In this document: piece by piece, positions 43,406-55,593 of the stretch | Position numbering within the stretch: the stretch's first letter is position 1 | How the letters are laid out: the number at the start of each line of letters is the position of its first letter | Source: Icerya purchasi | Lineage: Eukaryota; Arthropoda; Insecta; Hemiptera; Monophlebidae | Direction: 5' to 3' | Assembly: GCA_039619475.1 (NCBI GenBank) | Contig: CM077115.1 | Coordinates: 441,782,792 to 441,846,791 of the forward strand | Length of the DNA: 64,000 nucleotides | Program-made: the position numbers and the translations under genes | Notes under the pieces: model-generated | Database searches by the model: none | The model's input: only the letters and a program-made list of their open reading frames with translations | What the model was told of the DNA's origin: nothing

Positions 43406-43408
<3 letters not shown>
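43020..43408 (+). other. no gene; one Cys/His-rich short frame
   Basis: A short plus-strand frame at about 43050-43159 reads HNGYGLNFCMQCGSHFHLCK, then LCLTHVHSLF. CxxC-x5-HxxCxxC-x3-HxH spacing would suit a zinc-binding knot, but the frame is only about 38 codons long and unattached to anything. The rest is AT-rich. Confidence 0.3.
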
Positions 43409-43437
<29 letters not shown>

Positions 43438-43703
43438 AAATAACATATGGAGAACCCACGAGGCAACCGCCCGTCTGTAGGTTCTTATCACAGTTACAAC
43501 GTTTATTTGTAATAAAGTTACAATCGATCATATACAATTAACCGCTTAACTAACAAATGTGTCGTCACAAAACAAAGTAAAAACAAGCGTAATATAAATT
43601 TCCACTAAAAATAACAGAATAACGCATAATTCAAAATCTAAACAAAATAAGGAAAAAACATATCAATTCGTATAGAAACCCAATGCAAGAAAAATGTAAA
43701 ATA

Positions 43704-43709
<6 letters not shown>

Positions 43710-43744
<35 letters not shown>
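43710..43744. repeat. (TA)n microsatellite in the 3' part of LINE N
   Basis: About seventeen TA units preceded by nine A. It lies in the 3' untranslated part of LINE N, between the ORF2 stop and the poly(A) end. Confidence 0.8.
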
Positions 43745-43749
<5 letters not shown>

Positions 43750-43818
43750 CTGAGAAAAGATAAGGAGAAAAAAAAATTTAAAAAAAAAATCACTTATCAC
43801 ATACTCTTTCCACCTCTT

Positions 43819-45110
43819 TTAGTTGCAATCATTGTAGTTGCTCAACAGCCAATTTTTAATTTCTAAGAAGCAATTTTTTTTATTCTTTATTTTTATAATA
43901 TCCGTCGGAATTTTCCCTAACAAGCCAATCAGTACAGCGTCCTTTGTTTTATCAATATAATTATTTATACCTTTAGGCTTAATATATGTAATTTTTGACG
44001 AAGCTCTAGTTATCTTCACTATATTTCTAGTCTTAAGGTCGGGAGGATTCAGCTTATAATCATATAAAATAAATAAATAATACCTCAGCAGTTTAGCCGG
44101 TAATCCTTCCATTTCCTTCCACCAATTAAGGTTATCCCTTCTTTGACATAAATCCTTTCTTACTATGAGTTTTAAGCTTTTTTTATGAATAGCATTTATT
44201 TTTTTATGTTCAGATTTCTTTGCTCCTCCCCATGCTTGTATAGCGTAAGATATCCTTGATGTTATCAGAGCATTATAGTATTGTCTTAGAATTTTTGAAG
44301 GTAACAATGGCCTAAGTCTATAAATCGCCGGTAAAGATTGCCTGATCTTTTTTATTAGTTCCAGTATATGCTGTTTCCAACTTACCGTATTATCAATCGT
44401 TACCCCTAAGTATTTGATTTTTTGCACATTTTGTAACATCATACAATCATCACTACAATAATTAGAGTTATTCGCATGACTACAATTGTGACATTTGATT
44501 AGAACTTTTGGAATGAAAGTCCTGTAACGGCTCGGTGTTCTTATGTACATCATTTTGGATTTATCCGTATTAATCGAAAAGCCTCGACTATGCGCCCAAA
44601 TTACAAAAGAGTTTAAATCTTTTTGCAGTAAGTCCTCCGCTTTTTGTATATCAGAATTTTCCATCACCAACGCAATATCATCAGCGAAAGCAAATACTTT
44701 CATGTATTTTATATATCTATAGAGTGAATTTGTATATATCAGAAATAATAAAGGTGCCAGTATTGTTCCTTATCCTACGCCCGCGGTTAAATCCCCCTCG
44801 GTACTGAGACTATCATTTATTTTTACCCTTAAATTCCGATTTTTTAAATAGTCCGCAAACCACTTGTTTTGATTGTTAGCAATGCCGATGCTCCGCAGTT
44901 CACTAATTAATTTATCATGGCTTACAGTATCAAAAGCTTTATTTAGATCGATGAAAATCACTAGAAATTGATTACCTTTGGCTAGACCTTCATATATATT
45001 GTTAACGAAAATTTTTAGCAACTCTGCTGTCGATTTCTTTCTCCTGAAGCCAAATTGCAGTGGGTATAGAATTTCATTTCTCTCTAGGTAATCTCTTAAA
45101 TGGTTGGCAA
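43819..45110 (-). pseudogene. LINE N reverse transcriptase and C-terminus
   Basis: From about 45110: LQFGFRRKKSTAELLKIFVN, then QFLVIFIDLNKAFDTVSHD (motif A). At motif B a TAA (44770-44772) stands where O reads Gln (GVGQGTILA), a C to T change. After this, in the same frame, come GTILAPLLFLIYTNSLY and VFAFADDIALVMENS (FADD intact). Then KIKYLGVTIDNTVSWKQHI, RISYAIQAWGGAKKSEHKKI and the C-terminal IKPKGINNYIDKTKDAVLIG to a TAA at 43819. The single nonsense codon is the only lesion seen over about 430 codons, so this copy is young, though 5'-truncated. Confidence 0.8.
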
Positions 45111-45599
45111 TATATAGTGTTCCACTATTTTAGGAATTACCTAGATGATAGTAATTGGCCTATAGTTGGAGCAATCAATACAGTTCCCTTTTTTGTATAT
45201 TGACCGCACTATAATCCGGCACTTTCCCTCTTTCAACTGATTGATTTATTAAATTAACTAATAAAGGTCCTATCGATCCAATATGCCTTTTAATATCTAC
45301 AATCCTAATCCCATCGTATCCCGGTGCTTTATTGTCTTTTATTTTAAAATAAAAGGTAAAAATAAGAAAAGAAACACAGAAATATAAGTTTGGTGAACTG
45401 TTTAAACTATTATGAGTTGCTACATTTGGCTCTGTTACCCCATAACGAAACGAATTAGATGCTTATAAAGCTAATAATAATAAAAATTAATAATTATAAC
45501 AGCAAATAGTGTAACAATATGATACTAAGAAGAATACTGGTGCACATAAAATGAAATAAAATAAAAAGATGCAAATTTAAGATTACATACTTAAAATTA

Positions 45600-46835
45600 T
45601 ACATTTCTTCTTCTTGCTGTCCCGACCGATCTCGATCATGGGTGGCCATCTAGTGAAGTTTTAATGATATTCTGGTACCGCTCTCTGTCGTACGCGGAGT
45701 GTACCAACCACTCTGTATTTAATCCTGTCCATATCTTGATATCACAGAACCAGGTACGTTTCCTCCGACCAACTCTTCTTTTACCTTCAATTTTTCCCAT
45801 CAAAATGGTTTGCAGCAAGGTGTACCTTGTCCCACGGATCAAGTGTCCGAAATATTTCAGTTTCCGAATTTTTATTAAATTAATCAATTCGTGGTCTTTT
45901 TTCATAACCCTAAGTATCTCCTGATTGGTCTTCTTAGCTGTCCAGGGTACCCTCAAAATTCTCCGGTAGCACCACAATTCAAAAGCTTGTAATCGATTCA
46001 GGGTATTTTTCTTCAAAGTCCACGTCTCACAGCCGTATAATAAGATGGACCATATGTAACATTTTAAAATTCGAACCCTTAATTCCAAGCTAAGATCGTG
46101 GGCCGTCAAAGTTTTCCTCATCTTGTTGAATGCACTTCTTGACTGCTCAATCCGACTTTTGATTTCCACTTCAGATCCTCCTGTAATGTTCAGCTGCGCA
46201 CCTAAGTATTAAAATGATTCGACTTTCTCCAGTTTATCTCCATTAATGTGTATTCTGGGACTGATGTTATTTCCAATGACCATTATCTTTGTTTTCTTTG
46301 CATTTAATGATATTCCATATTTCCGACTAATCTCCTCTACTTTTTCAATGATCGATTTCAGTTCTTTGGCACTACCAGCTATTAAAACTGCATCGTCCGC
46401 ATAACGAATATTATTGATATATTTTCCACCTATTTTGATACCTATTGTACTGTCTTCCAGAGCTTCCTTGAAGATTTGTTCTGCGTAGATGTTAAACAGC
46501 ATTGGCGACAAGACACATCCTTGCCTCACTCCGCGGTTAATATTAATTGGATTCGAAGTAGTCTTTTGATTTAATGAAATAATAGCGCTCTGGTTAAGAT
46601 ACAGGTTTTTGATTATTCGACGATCTCCTGAATCCAATCCAATGTCTTCCAGTATTTCGAACAGCTTTTGATGCTGGACCTTATCAAAGGCTTTTTCGAA
46701 GTCCATAAAGCATAAAAATAGAGGTTGTTGGAACTCCAGACACCTTTGAATAAGTACATTCATGCAAAAGATCGCGTCTCTAGTACCTGATCCTGGTCTA
46801 AAACCAAATTGTTCTTCGCTTTTCTTTGTCAATTA
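45600..46835 (-). mobile_element. LINE T: RTE-like LINE, 5'-truncated, RT only
   Basis: Minus strand, entering the RT at EEQFGFRPGSGTRDAIF and ending after the ORF stop (45636) with ...GACAGCAAGAAGAAGAAATG. A short trinucleotide tail is typical of RTE-like LINEs. LINE O begins within about 15 bases of its 5' break. It is related to LINE H; compare LKCYIWSILLYGCETWTL with LHCYVWSVLLYSVETWTI. Confidence 0.75.
45636..46832 (-). pseudogene. LINE T reverse transcriptase and C-terminus
   Basis: Motifs: FLCFMDFEKAFDKVQHQKL (A), NRGVRQGCVLSPMLFNIY (B), NNIRYADDAVLIAGSA (C, YADD intact), YLGAQLNITGGSEVEIKSR after an in-frame TAA at 46209-46211, where Lys or similar is expected. The C-terminal part has LKCYIWSILLYGCETWTLKK, RRILRVPWTAKKTNQEIL, KLKYFGHLIRGTRYTLL and GRRKRTWFCDIKIWTGL. 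It ends ERYQNIIKTSLDGHP. Only one lesion in about 400 codons is seen. The endonuclease is missing by 5' truncation. Confidence 0.8.
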
Positions 46836-46844
46836 CAAATCGGT

Positions 46845-49800
46845 GTGTATGATAAGTGCGTCAGGCTTGTCAGCTTCGATCAATGTAGCAGCGGTTCGCG
46901 TACGGATATTTGTTTGATACCAGTGTTTAACGACCAATAATAATGACTTCTCCGATTCAATTTTGTAAGAAAATTAACCGCGCTAATTACACAACAATTG
47001 GTGACTGGGAGAGGGGATGTATGGGACTATTTAATATAGACAAAGGGTGTACAAAAATTAATAAAGATCTATTTCATGTACTGCATCTAAACATAAGAAG
47101 CCTAAGAAATAACTGGGATGAATTTTTGGCATACATTTATAAATCACTTGTCAGTGTGATCATTATCACGGAAACAAATGTGAAAGAAAACAAATTAAAT
47201 TTATACAAGGTCCCGGGGTTCACCAGATATAGCAATAAAAAACCAGATAAATTTAATGGAGGAGTTGCCATATTTGTCAATAATAGTTTCAAATCCAACT
47301 TCTATGCTGAATATAATAATAATGCGTTCGAGTGCTTAGCTGTTGACATAGAAATACATAGCAAGAAAACAACACGAATATTTGCATTTTATCGATCACC
47401 AAGCCGTAATGTCAATGAATTCTTGTATGAGCTAGATTTATTTACTAAACAGATTGAGAATAAACAAGAACTTTTAAGATATGGGAACTTTAATATAAAT
47501 CTATTAAAATGTAATACTTACTAAATCGGAAAATTTTTTAAATATTATGGCTGGGTGTGGGTGTATAAGATTGATTGATGGTGTAACGCGAGAGGAATTT
47601 AGAGATGGTAATTCAACTCAATCGTGTATAGATAATATCTTTATTAGGAGCTCAACGGAAGAAATTTATGCAGGAATTATTAACTCAAAAATATCCGATC
47701 ATTATATAATTGGTTGCGTATTTCCCATTAATAAGCGCTCTTACCAAAACATGAAAGGACAAACAAAAAATAGGTTAAAAGAAATGTTGCTGAACCACAA
47801 ACTTAAAAGTTATGACTGGCATAGTCTTGAAAAGATTGACTCCATCGAAAATATCTGCTCGCAAATGCAATCTAAATTTAATAATTTATATAAGGAATGT
47901 AGAAAGCAGGTGACGTACACAAAGGAAAATAATTTTTCATTTAAAAATGATTTTATGAATATAAAAATTTTAAACCTGATGAAAATTAGGGATATTTACT
48001 ATAAGCGCAGTAAAAATAATACAACAAACGCGAGATATAAAAATTTATATAAAACACACAGAAATATGACTAAGACCGAAATTAGGAAAGCAAAATTAGA
48101 ATATTACAACAAACAAATGCAGCATGCTAATAACAGTACCAAAAAAGTATGACAAATGATCAATAATATAGTATATAATAAAAACAAATCTTCAATTGAT
48201 GAGTTCATCTTGAGGCATTTTGCAAATGCAAGATATGCGGCGAGTAAATTTATTGATCACTTCTCTCAACCAAAACAGCATTGTGCTCAAGCATGTAATA
48301 CGCAATTATTGAATAGCGATAACTTAGAGCTGACACTCACGCCATTCTATATTCCAACAGTTACAAACAAACAGGTAGAACAAATAATTAACAGATTACC
48401 GATTCATAAAGCCCCAGGATGGGATGGTATTAGAGCTCCGGATATTAAAAATAATGTAGCTATATTTACCCCTCTACTTACAAAGATAATTAACGGTTCA
48501 ATTAAAGAAGGTAGCATTCCTGAGGGACTAAAAACTGGTATTATTAGACCGATATATAAAAACGGATTGGCGAGTGATTGTGACAATTATAGACCAATTA
48601 CAATAATCTCGGTTTTAGCAAAAATTTTGGAACAATACGTTGCGTTTCATTTAAGAAATTATTTGGAGAGAAACGAGTTGCTGCATAATATGCAATTTGG
48701 TTTTAGAGAAGGAAAATCAACTGTCTCTTTGTTAAGAGTATTAACAAATAGGATAAATAAGGGGTTGCCAAACGGCAAACAATTTATTATAATTTTTATA
48801 GACATTAGTAAAGCATTCGATGCGGTAAACCATCAAATATTGTTGCGAGATATGAAAGGAATGGGAATTGTCGGTAGGCAAAATAAATGGTTTGAAAGTT
48901 ATTTGTATAATAGGAAAAGCGTAGTAAAAATCGATGAAGAATTAAATAGAGAAGAAATTGCATTAACAGGAGTGGGACAAGGAACTATTTTAGCTCTGTT
49001 GTTATTTTTGATCTATACCAACTCCCTTCATAAATTCATTAAAAACTCGACAGTCTTTGCTTATACGGATGATACAGCACTCGCTATCGAGTACCGCGAC
49101 ATCCACGAGTCCCAAAAAACTCTTGCAAGAGGATGTGAATAGTATGTGTAGGTGGGCGCATGATAAACATCTGACTATTAATATAAAAAACTCGAAGGCT
49201 TTCTATATAAGAACGTCCAGTAGATATAGAACATATAAGCCATCTATCACAATGCATAACAATAATTGCTTACATAATTACTTGACTTCTACTTCGAACT
49301 GTGGATGCACACAACTGGAAACGACAGAAGAGGTCAAATATTTAGGATTAATCATTGACAGGACATTATCCTGGGACAAGCATGTTATAAATTTATCTAA
49401 TAAAATCAGGCAAATGATACCGGCACTTTATAAATTGGCTCTTTCAGTACCATATGATAGTTTGCGTGTATACTATAACGTTATAGTATTGTCTAGAATC
49501 ATGTATGGGATATCAATTTCGGGTGAAGCAAAACGGACGATAATCAAAAAGATTAGTAGATAGCAAAAGAAATGCTTAAAGATAATATTATCTAATAAAG
49601 ATCAGGTTAATAGCAATATTAGCTGGTGGAGAGAGAAAAATGAAATGTCTCCAAGAATGTACTACTTTTATCACAGATTACTTGAATATAAGACCGCAAG
49701 TATATCAATTGCTACAATGCTAAGAAGTAGGACAACGAGGAGTAATAGGGAGGTATATTTTATTCGACCGAGAGGCATAAATAGTAAGATTGATAATACC

Positions 49801-50234
49801 GATGAAATAGTTTTAATTAAGCTTCTAGAACAAATCCCAGAAGATATAATGCTAAAAGAAATAGGAACTTGGAAATTATTAATTAAGCAATGGTTGGTTG
49901 ATAACACTGAGTGGCATTAGAGTAGATAAATTGGGAACTGGCTGTGGAATCGACTATTCCTATATATTTGTCGAACACGTGGTTATGAAATTGTATAACG
50001 ATAAGTAGTTTTTCTTTTTGTTTTTATCTTTTTTAGTCTTGTTTTATTATTATTATTCTATTGTTAGTTTATATTTTCTCACTATTTATAAGTACGAAAA
50101 TTAATAGTATAAGTAAAGAACTATTGTAACACATTTTTTCTTGAATAAACGATGATAAGCGTGTTGGGCACCCGCAGACGAGCAGTATGCCTTGCGAGAC
50201 CCACAACTTATTTTTTAATAATAAAAAAAAAAAA
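46845..50234 (+). mobile_element. LINE O: nearly complete ORF2 of the N/O/P CR1-like family
   Basis: Plus strand, about 3.4 kb. It begins near 46845, includes a start codon at 46943, the endonuclease, the full RT and C-terminus (stop 49918-49920), then a 300-base 3'UTR ending CTTATTTTTTAATAAT and about 13 A at 50222-50234. It is the longest copy of the family in the window. No ORF1 is seen upstream. Confidence 0.85.
46943..49920 (+). pseudogene. LINE O ORF2: endonuclease and reverse transcriptase with four lesions
   Basis: Endonuclease: VLHLNIRSLRNNWDEFL, VIIITETNVKENK, GGVAIFVNNSF, YGNFNINLLKCN (GDFN reads YGNFN), then a frame break at 47522 into GNSTQSCIDNIFIRSS and KISDHYIIG (SDH). A TGA at 48150-48152 replaces a likely Trp before QMINNIV. 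RT: HKAPGWDGIRAPDIKNN, RPITIISVLAKILEQYV, QFGFREGKSTVSLLRV, IIFIDISKAFDAVNHQ, TGVGQGTILALLLFLIYTN, FAYTDDTALAIE (YADD reads YTDD). A one-base shift at A6 (49114-49119) leads to KLLQEDVNSMCRWAHD; then KYLGLIIDRTLSWDKHV, a TAG at 49561-49563, and the C-terminus YFIRPRGINSKIDNTDEIVL. Both palm aspartates survive. Confidence 0.8.
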
Positions 50235-50235
50235 A

Positions 50236-50313
50236 CATAGGGCAATATGGCGGCGGGCCGACTAAAAGATATTTGTGACTGAATTTAGAAGAAAACAACC
50301 TCATTGCCCTATG
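50236..50313. repeat. 78-bp segment with 11-bp perfect inverted ends
   Basis: CATAGGGCAAT (50236-50246) and ATTGCCCTATG (50303-50313) are exact inverted copies around a 56-base interior. It starts immediately after the poly(A) of LINE O. It may be a tiny inverted-repeat element or a hairpin in the target site. Confidence 0.5.
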
Positions 50314-51263
50314 CTTACAGAGCTCAAAAATTATACGTAAAACTAATCACATATACTCCCATAATCCCCATTAGCTGATTATTTACTTCAACGGTAAATT
50401 TTTTCATTAAAGAATACTATAATATTATAAATTGTAATGTGATATTAGTTTAACCTAAATGTTTACACTGAAAAGGCAATTTAAGTAATATATAACAATA
50501 ACAATAAAAAATAAAAGCCGCTGAAATGACAACAAATGATAAGAAAAAAGAAATATGTGTATAGGAACGTGAACTAAATAAAAATAAAAAGATCAACTCT
50601 GACTTATTGTTTCTTAAAACTGTAACAATATTATTAATTCCAAAATTCAGACTGATAAATGTTCCCTAATAGTATTGTTTAAGCGTAAAACTTGTGGTGC
50701 GCTATTTGGAAACTCTGATCTAGAAAGGTACTGTCTTATTTGTTTATATTTACAATTCACACAATGGGCTGATAAAAGTGGAATGCGTTAAAATGAACGA
50801 ACTTGATTGATTTGTCTAAAATTATTAGTACTTTAATCTAATATAAAAAGTAAAGAAAACAAAGAAAACATTATCTATATGTAATCTGTGGTTTATGTTT
50901 CAATTTGGAGAATTGATGTGAAATGTTGTAAAAGTAGCAACAAAAATTGAATGGATTTTTTATTATACAATGGAACAACGAATCGGAATAATGAAATTTT
51001 GTTTAAAACTGAGAAATATGGATATGTAGTGTTGGTGTAATTTATATTTTTAAATTGTTACCTGAAGAAATTAACGTGTTGTGAATTTCTATATATATAT
51101 ATATGTCTACAATTTTAATGTTTAACTTTTGATTTTTATTGTTTTACTTATTATGGTGCTAATATGTGCAAGAGTTTAAAATAGATTTTCCTATATACCA
51201 TTGTGTTTTTTATAATTTTATATTTTCCTTTGAGATAGATCTATCAGAATTTTACAATTATAT
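50314..51263. other. AT-rich stretch, no gene seen
   Basis: No supported frame or long repeat. It includes an ATATATATATAT tract near 51091 and the downstream flank of LINE R, whose 3' tail is not distinct. Confidence 0.5.
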
Positions 51264-53110
51264 TTAAAGTTTTTTTAAATTTGCCTGTAGTGACTCCGAC
51301 AGCGAGTTAAATATTCTTATGTGAGATTTATTAACAAATGGTATGTACGCTTTTTCTTTATCAGTCGACCTAGTTTTTCCCGCGCAAGTCTTTATACCAA
51401 ATTTATCTTTATTTTTTAATACATGAAGTAACAAATGCAAACAATATAAATTTCTAACACTCGGCAGATTTTTATTAACGTTATCTTGCATGCAGGTGCC
51501 TAATTTTTTAATAAGAGATTTTTGTAGATAATTAATTGGCGAAAGATGATAAATAGCTGCATTTCCCCAATGGATTATTCCGTATGTCAGAGTAGATTGA
51601 TATAAAGCGTAGTACATAATCCTAAGTTGCTTATGATTGAAAAATTGACTTAAATAATAGAACAAATAATTTAATTTTCTTAACTTTGCTGATAAATGTA
51701 CTAGGTGGGTACTCCATAGTAGTTTGCAATCAAGCACAATTCCTAGATACTTAACTTCATACACCCTTTCCATGAGAATATTGTCGTTCCACTGTATTTT
51801 TAATTTATCCCATCTATTTTGAGGAAGGTAGCTGTATAATAGATATTTTGTTTTATTAATATTTAGTCCGATATGGTTTTTTGTCATCCAACCACGTATT
51901 TTTAGTACATCAGTCTGTACCAAATCTTGCAATATATTGGGATACCGAGAGCTTACAATAAGTACTGTGTCATAGGCATAGCTAAAAATTTGCCCGGTTA
52001 CGTCTAGATCGCATAAATCATTGACATAAATAAGGAATAGTATGGGCCCCAGTATACTTCCCTGTGGTACTCCGTATTCTTGTATGACACTGTTCCTAAA
52101 TGTGCTTTTAATTTTTGTAATAAATCTCCGGTTGGTTAAGTATGAAACAAACCAATCATGAACGAAACCTGAGAAAACCGTAAGCAAATAATTTCCGTAA
52201 CAGAATATCATGATCAACTATATCGAAAGCTTTAGAGAAGTCGAAATAGACTGCTGCTGCTGAACGACCTGATTCGAGATTATCAGAAATAGACGTAATA
52301 TGGTTAAATAAGGCATCGTCTGTAGATTTATTTCAGTAAAAAACCGTATTGATTTTTACTGAAATAATTTATTTTTTGTAGGTAACTTAAAATTTTTGTT
52401 TTCACACATTTCTCATAAATTTTAGCAATAGTAGAAAGCAAGCAAATTGGTCTGTAATTTGAAACCTCCGTGGTAGCGCTACTTTTATAAATTGGTGTAA
52501 TAATACCTAGTTTTAGTACATTCGGGAATTTACCTGATTTAAATAATTCATTGAATAGATAAGTTAAGGGTTTCATAAAAATGTCGATATTTTCTTTTAT
52601 AAAAATTATAGATATTCCGTCGAAACCGTAAGAATGTTTATTGGGTAGGGAAAGAATGGCACCTTTTACGTCTTCGTTGGTGAAATCAACAAATCCAAAA
52701 GAAGTAACATTTTGATCAATAACGATAGTACCCGTTCGATCGGTATTTCCATGAATTTTCAATAACCTAACAACATTCAAGAAATAATTACTAAAGTGAT
52801 TTGAAATTTCATACTCATTATCGGTTACTGTTAAATTGACGTCATTTACCTTGATTTCTTATAACATAGGTTTTTTGTGTCCAATTACTTTTTTAATTAA
52901 TGCCCAATATTTTTTTGGATTATCGCTGCAACTCTGAAATTTTTGTGAATAATATTCTCTTTTTGTTATACGAATTAATCGTTGCAATTCTCTAGAGATG
53001 CGTTTATAATGCAATTTTACTTCGGCATTATTTGGTGATTTCTTTACTAGCGCATATAAAGAATTTTTTTCTCGTGAAAGTGTAATTACCTCACTTTTGG
53101 TAGATATACA
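51264..53110 (-). pseudogene. LINE R: reverse transcriptase of the LINE Q (CR1/Daphne-like) family
   Basis: 5'-truncated in the EN-RT linker (about 53110: VITLSREKNSLYALVKKSPN). RT: DVKGAILSLPNKHSYGFDGI, ATTEVSNYRPICLLSTIAKI, NYFSKNQYGFLLK, then shifts near 52220-52330 around AAAVYFDFSKAFDIVDH. The 317-codon frame reads YLTNRRFITKIKSTFRN, YGVPQGSILGPILFLIYVN and IFSYAYDTVLIVSS. The catalytic YADD is YAYD, an Asp to Tyr change. VKYLGIVLDCKLLWSTHL and YYALYQSTLTYGIIHWG follow, and the C-terminus TDKEKAYIPFVNKSHIRIFN ends SLQANLKKL. Together with Q it shows that both family members have a broken motif C, by different substitutions. Confidence 0.75.
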
Positions 53111-53398
53111 AGTATAAAGTGAATTATAAAGTGAATCATAAAGTATACGATAAAAAATGACATAATGTATAAATTCCGTATGAATTAAAACAAAAATAAC
53201 AAAATCAAAAAATAAACCCCATATGAATTAATTAAAACAAAAACAATAAATAAATCATCAGACTCGTTGAAGTGTGGTAACGTCGCACAAAAAAAAAACG
53301 CGCCAATTTTCAAATTCAATATAATGTACACCTGTTTAGAACTGAGCTTATACAGCTGACCGTGCACAATGCTTACTGTTCCAATCAGGGTACTCGTA

Positions 53399-53434
53399 CG
53401 CACGCACGCACGCACACACACACACACACACACA
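53399..53434 (+). repeat. (CGCA)n(CA)n microsatellite
   Basis: ACGCACGCACGC followed by about ten CA units. Flanking sequence has no supported gene; the ORFs over it are low-complexity shadows. Confidence 0.85.
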
Positions 53435-53671
53435 TCCGTGTATAATAGAAATAGACAGACAGAAAGTGAAAAAGAGTGAAGATCGCCTGGAGGACGACGC
53501 ATAATGCGATTTTCGTGACCTCACCATTTCTGTCAGTTTACTCCTACCGATAAGCCGCATATAAGCACGTCTAGTAATGAATTCGTGTTTGCCCGGATTA
53601 AGGAAAAACAAGGCTCTCTCTGCAAAAAGTGAACAGATGAATTTTGCTAGACTAGCGGGGCTACCTGATTT

Positions 53672-53985
53672 TCTTAACCTTTAAAATGGGAATCGATACA
53701 TTATCGAATGCATATCCAAGAAGTTTGCAACTAAAAACTCGTTTAAAAAGCAGAGGTAGAAGGTAAATGGGCGATGCAGTAGATAGGCGAGGTCTGAAAC
53801 CAAACAGACTGTGCGGAAAAATATTATTATTTTCAGTCCACCATGTGGGTCTGTTCTTGAACTCATTCTCGAAACATTTTCTGAAACGAGACAGCAGCGC
53901 AATCGGTCTGTAAAATAACGCATTATTATTAGGTTTTCCGGCTTTGGAAATGGCCAGGAAATTCGACGACTGTGGCGGAATTTCC
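53672..53985 (-). pseudogene. reverse transcriptase fragment related to the LINE K/M family
   Basis: An uninterrupted minus frame of about 100 codons reads FLAISKAGKPNNNALFYRPI, ALLSRFRKCFENEF, NRPTWWTENNNIFPHSLFGF and RPRLSTASPIYLLPLLF. It ends KLLGYAFDNVSIPILKVKK, where the fourth to seventh residues take the place of motif A (GAFDN type). It aligns with M's PISLDSCLRKLFERMINRRL and WWLEYNNVLPDNMFGFRP, but is clearly a different family. Both ends are abrupt. No neighbour continues it. The catalytic Asp of motif A is preserved. Confidence 0.6.
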
Positions 53986-53989
53986 GAAG

Positions 53990-54735
53990 GCCATTTAAAA
54001 AATAAATTACGCCGTTTTTATTTCAAATATATTATCCGTTATTCGAAAAAATTTTACTGAACACTGCAGAATTCGAAGCGTTTTTTTTTCTTTTCTTTTT
54101 TTTTTGGTTGCGATAAAAATATATCTTTGGAAAACAAGTTTATTTTTTTCATTTTAAAACTGGTGGTAGTAAACTGGCCAGAAAACGAAAGATAAACCGA
54201 AAATTTAAAAAAAAAAGTGATAATTTAAAAATTTCATACACAATAAGCAAAATAGATAACGAGTTCTAAATATTTAACGCGAAGGTTAGCTTAAAGCATC
54301 TACGCAAATTTCGAAATATCCATTAGATGTTTTAGAATTTACTACGTTTAAAAATAAGCCATTAAATTTCTGTTCTAAAATACTCGATTAAAATTTTTAC
54401 AAGAAATGCATTTTTTTTATTAAAAGAAATTTGGGACTATCCACTGTAGGAATTAAAACGGCAATTTAAATAAATTTATTTTGATCGGTAAAATTCACAT
54501 AAATGTTGAAATCTTCGTACTAAAAATTATAAATTTATTCTTTCTCTTTTTTTTTAGGGTAGAGGGGAACTAAAATTCCACCCATAGTCAAAATTTATTT
54601 TTTTCCAGTTGTTTTAATGACTTGAAAGATTTCACTTCTTTGTATTTACTGCATGATAATTTGCTCAAAATTATCCATTCATGGCTGAGAAAAATTACAG
54701 GTTTTCAAAAAATTGAATGATCCCACTATAGTACA
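53990..54735. other. no gene seen; homopolymer-rich AT DNA
   Basis: Long T and A runs (54080-54110, 54205-54215, 54545) and no domain-like frame in either strand. It separates the 53.7-kb RT fragment from the poly(A) end of LINE P. Confidence 0.5.
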
Positions 54736-55593
54736 GTTCGACTTTTTTTTTTTTTTTTTTTTTTTTTAAATAAGCTGTGGAGCTTAAAGGGCAAAAATGC
54801 CCGTTGTGTGAGTGCCCAACACTCTTATCAACGTTTATTAAACAAAGATACAAATTACAAAAATTACAACTATTTTAACTTATTCCATAAATAATAATAC
54901 TAATAAACCTAACATAATATTTAATTAAGAGTATATATACATATTACAATACATAACATATCACGTAATATACATCTGTACACCGGTACGTGCAGACAGC
55001 TTAATATTTCCAGATCGAAAAACGTGATCCTCTGATAGAAATTTAAAATCCGGGAAGGACACGATGAAGTCAAAAACCAAAATCCGTAAATAAAGAACCA
55101 TCAAAGAGAATAGCGAGATATAGGACGTAACTTGATCTTCAATCTTTGCACCACTCCTTCAGCCATTCTTGCACCTCCTTTTTCCACACACCAATTTTTT
55201 TTTCCTGTAGTATATCATTAGGGATTGTACTTATTTAAATTAATTAAAACTGAGTCATCGGTGTTGTCAATTCGTAGATTTATACCGCGTGGGGATAGAT
55301 GTAATATGTATTACTTTGGTTTCTTGTTACCCGAGTTTTTTCCCTGGATGGTAATTTTATATTTTTAACATTAAATTCTAGTAATCTATAATAGTAATAA
55401 TACATCTTGGGGGACATTTCATCGTTTCCCTTTCGCCATGTTGTCCCAGAGTCGTTTTTTTCCCTGTAGGGGAGTATAAGTTTTAAACACCTCTACTGTA
55501 TTTTACTTATTTTGTTTATTTCTGTTTTCTTAGCCTCGCCCCATATTTGAATTCCATATAATATTCTAGATATTATTATTGAGTTATAATATA

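Larger units (their letters stand above)
43410..45330 (-). mobile_element. LINE N: 5'-truncated CR1-like LINE of the N/O/P family
   Basis: The 3' end is a tail of about 25 A on the minus strand (43434-43410), preceded by a conserved 3' end sequence shared with LINEs O and P. The element enters at about 45330 in the RT and carries the RT to its C-terminus. The whole insertion is about 1.9 kb. Confidence 0.75.

Noticed and set aside
53185..53611. Two overlapping minus ORFs with Cys-Val repeats
   Set aside because: Created by the CA/CGCA microsatellite read in two frames.
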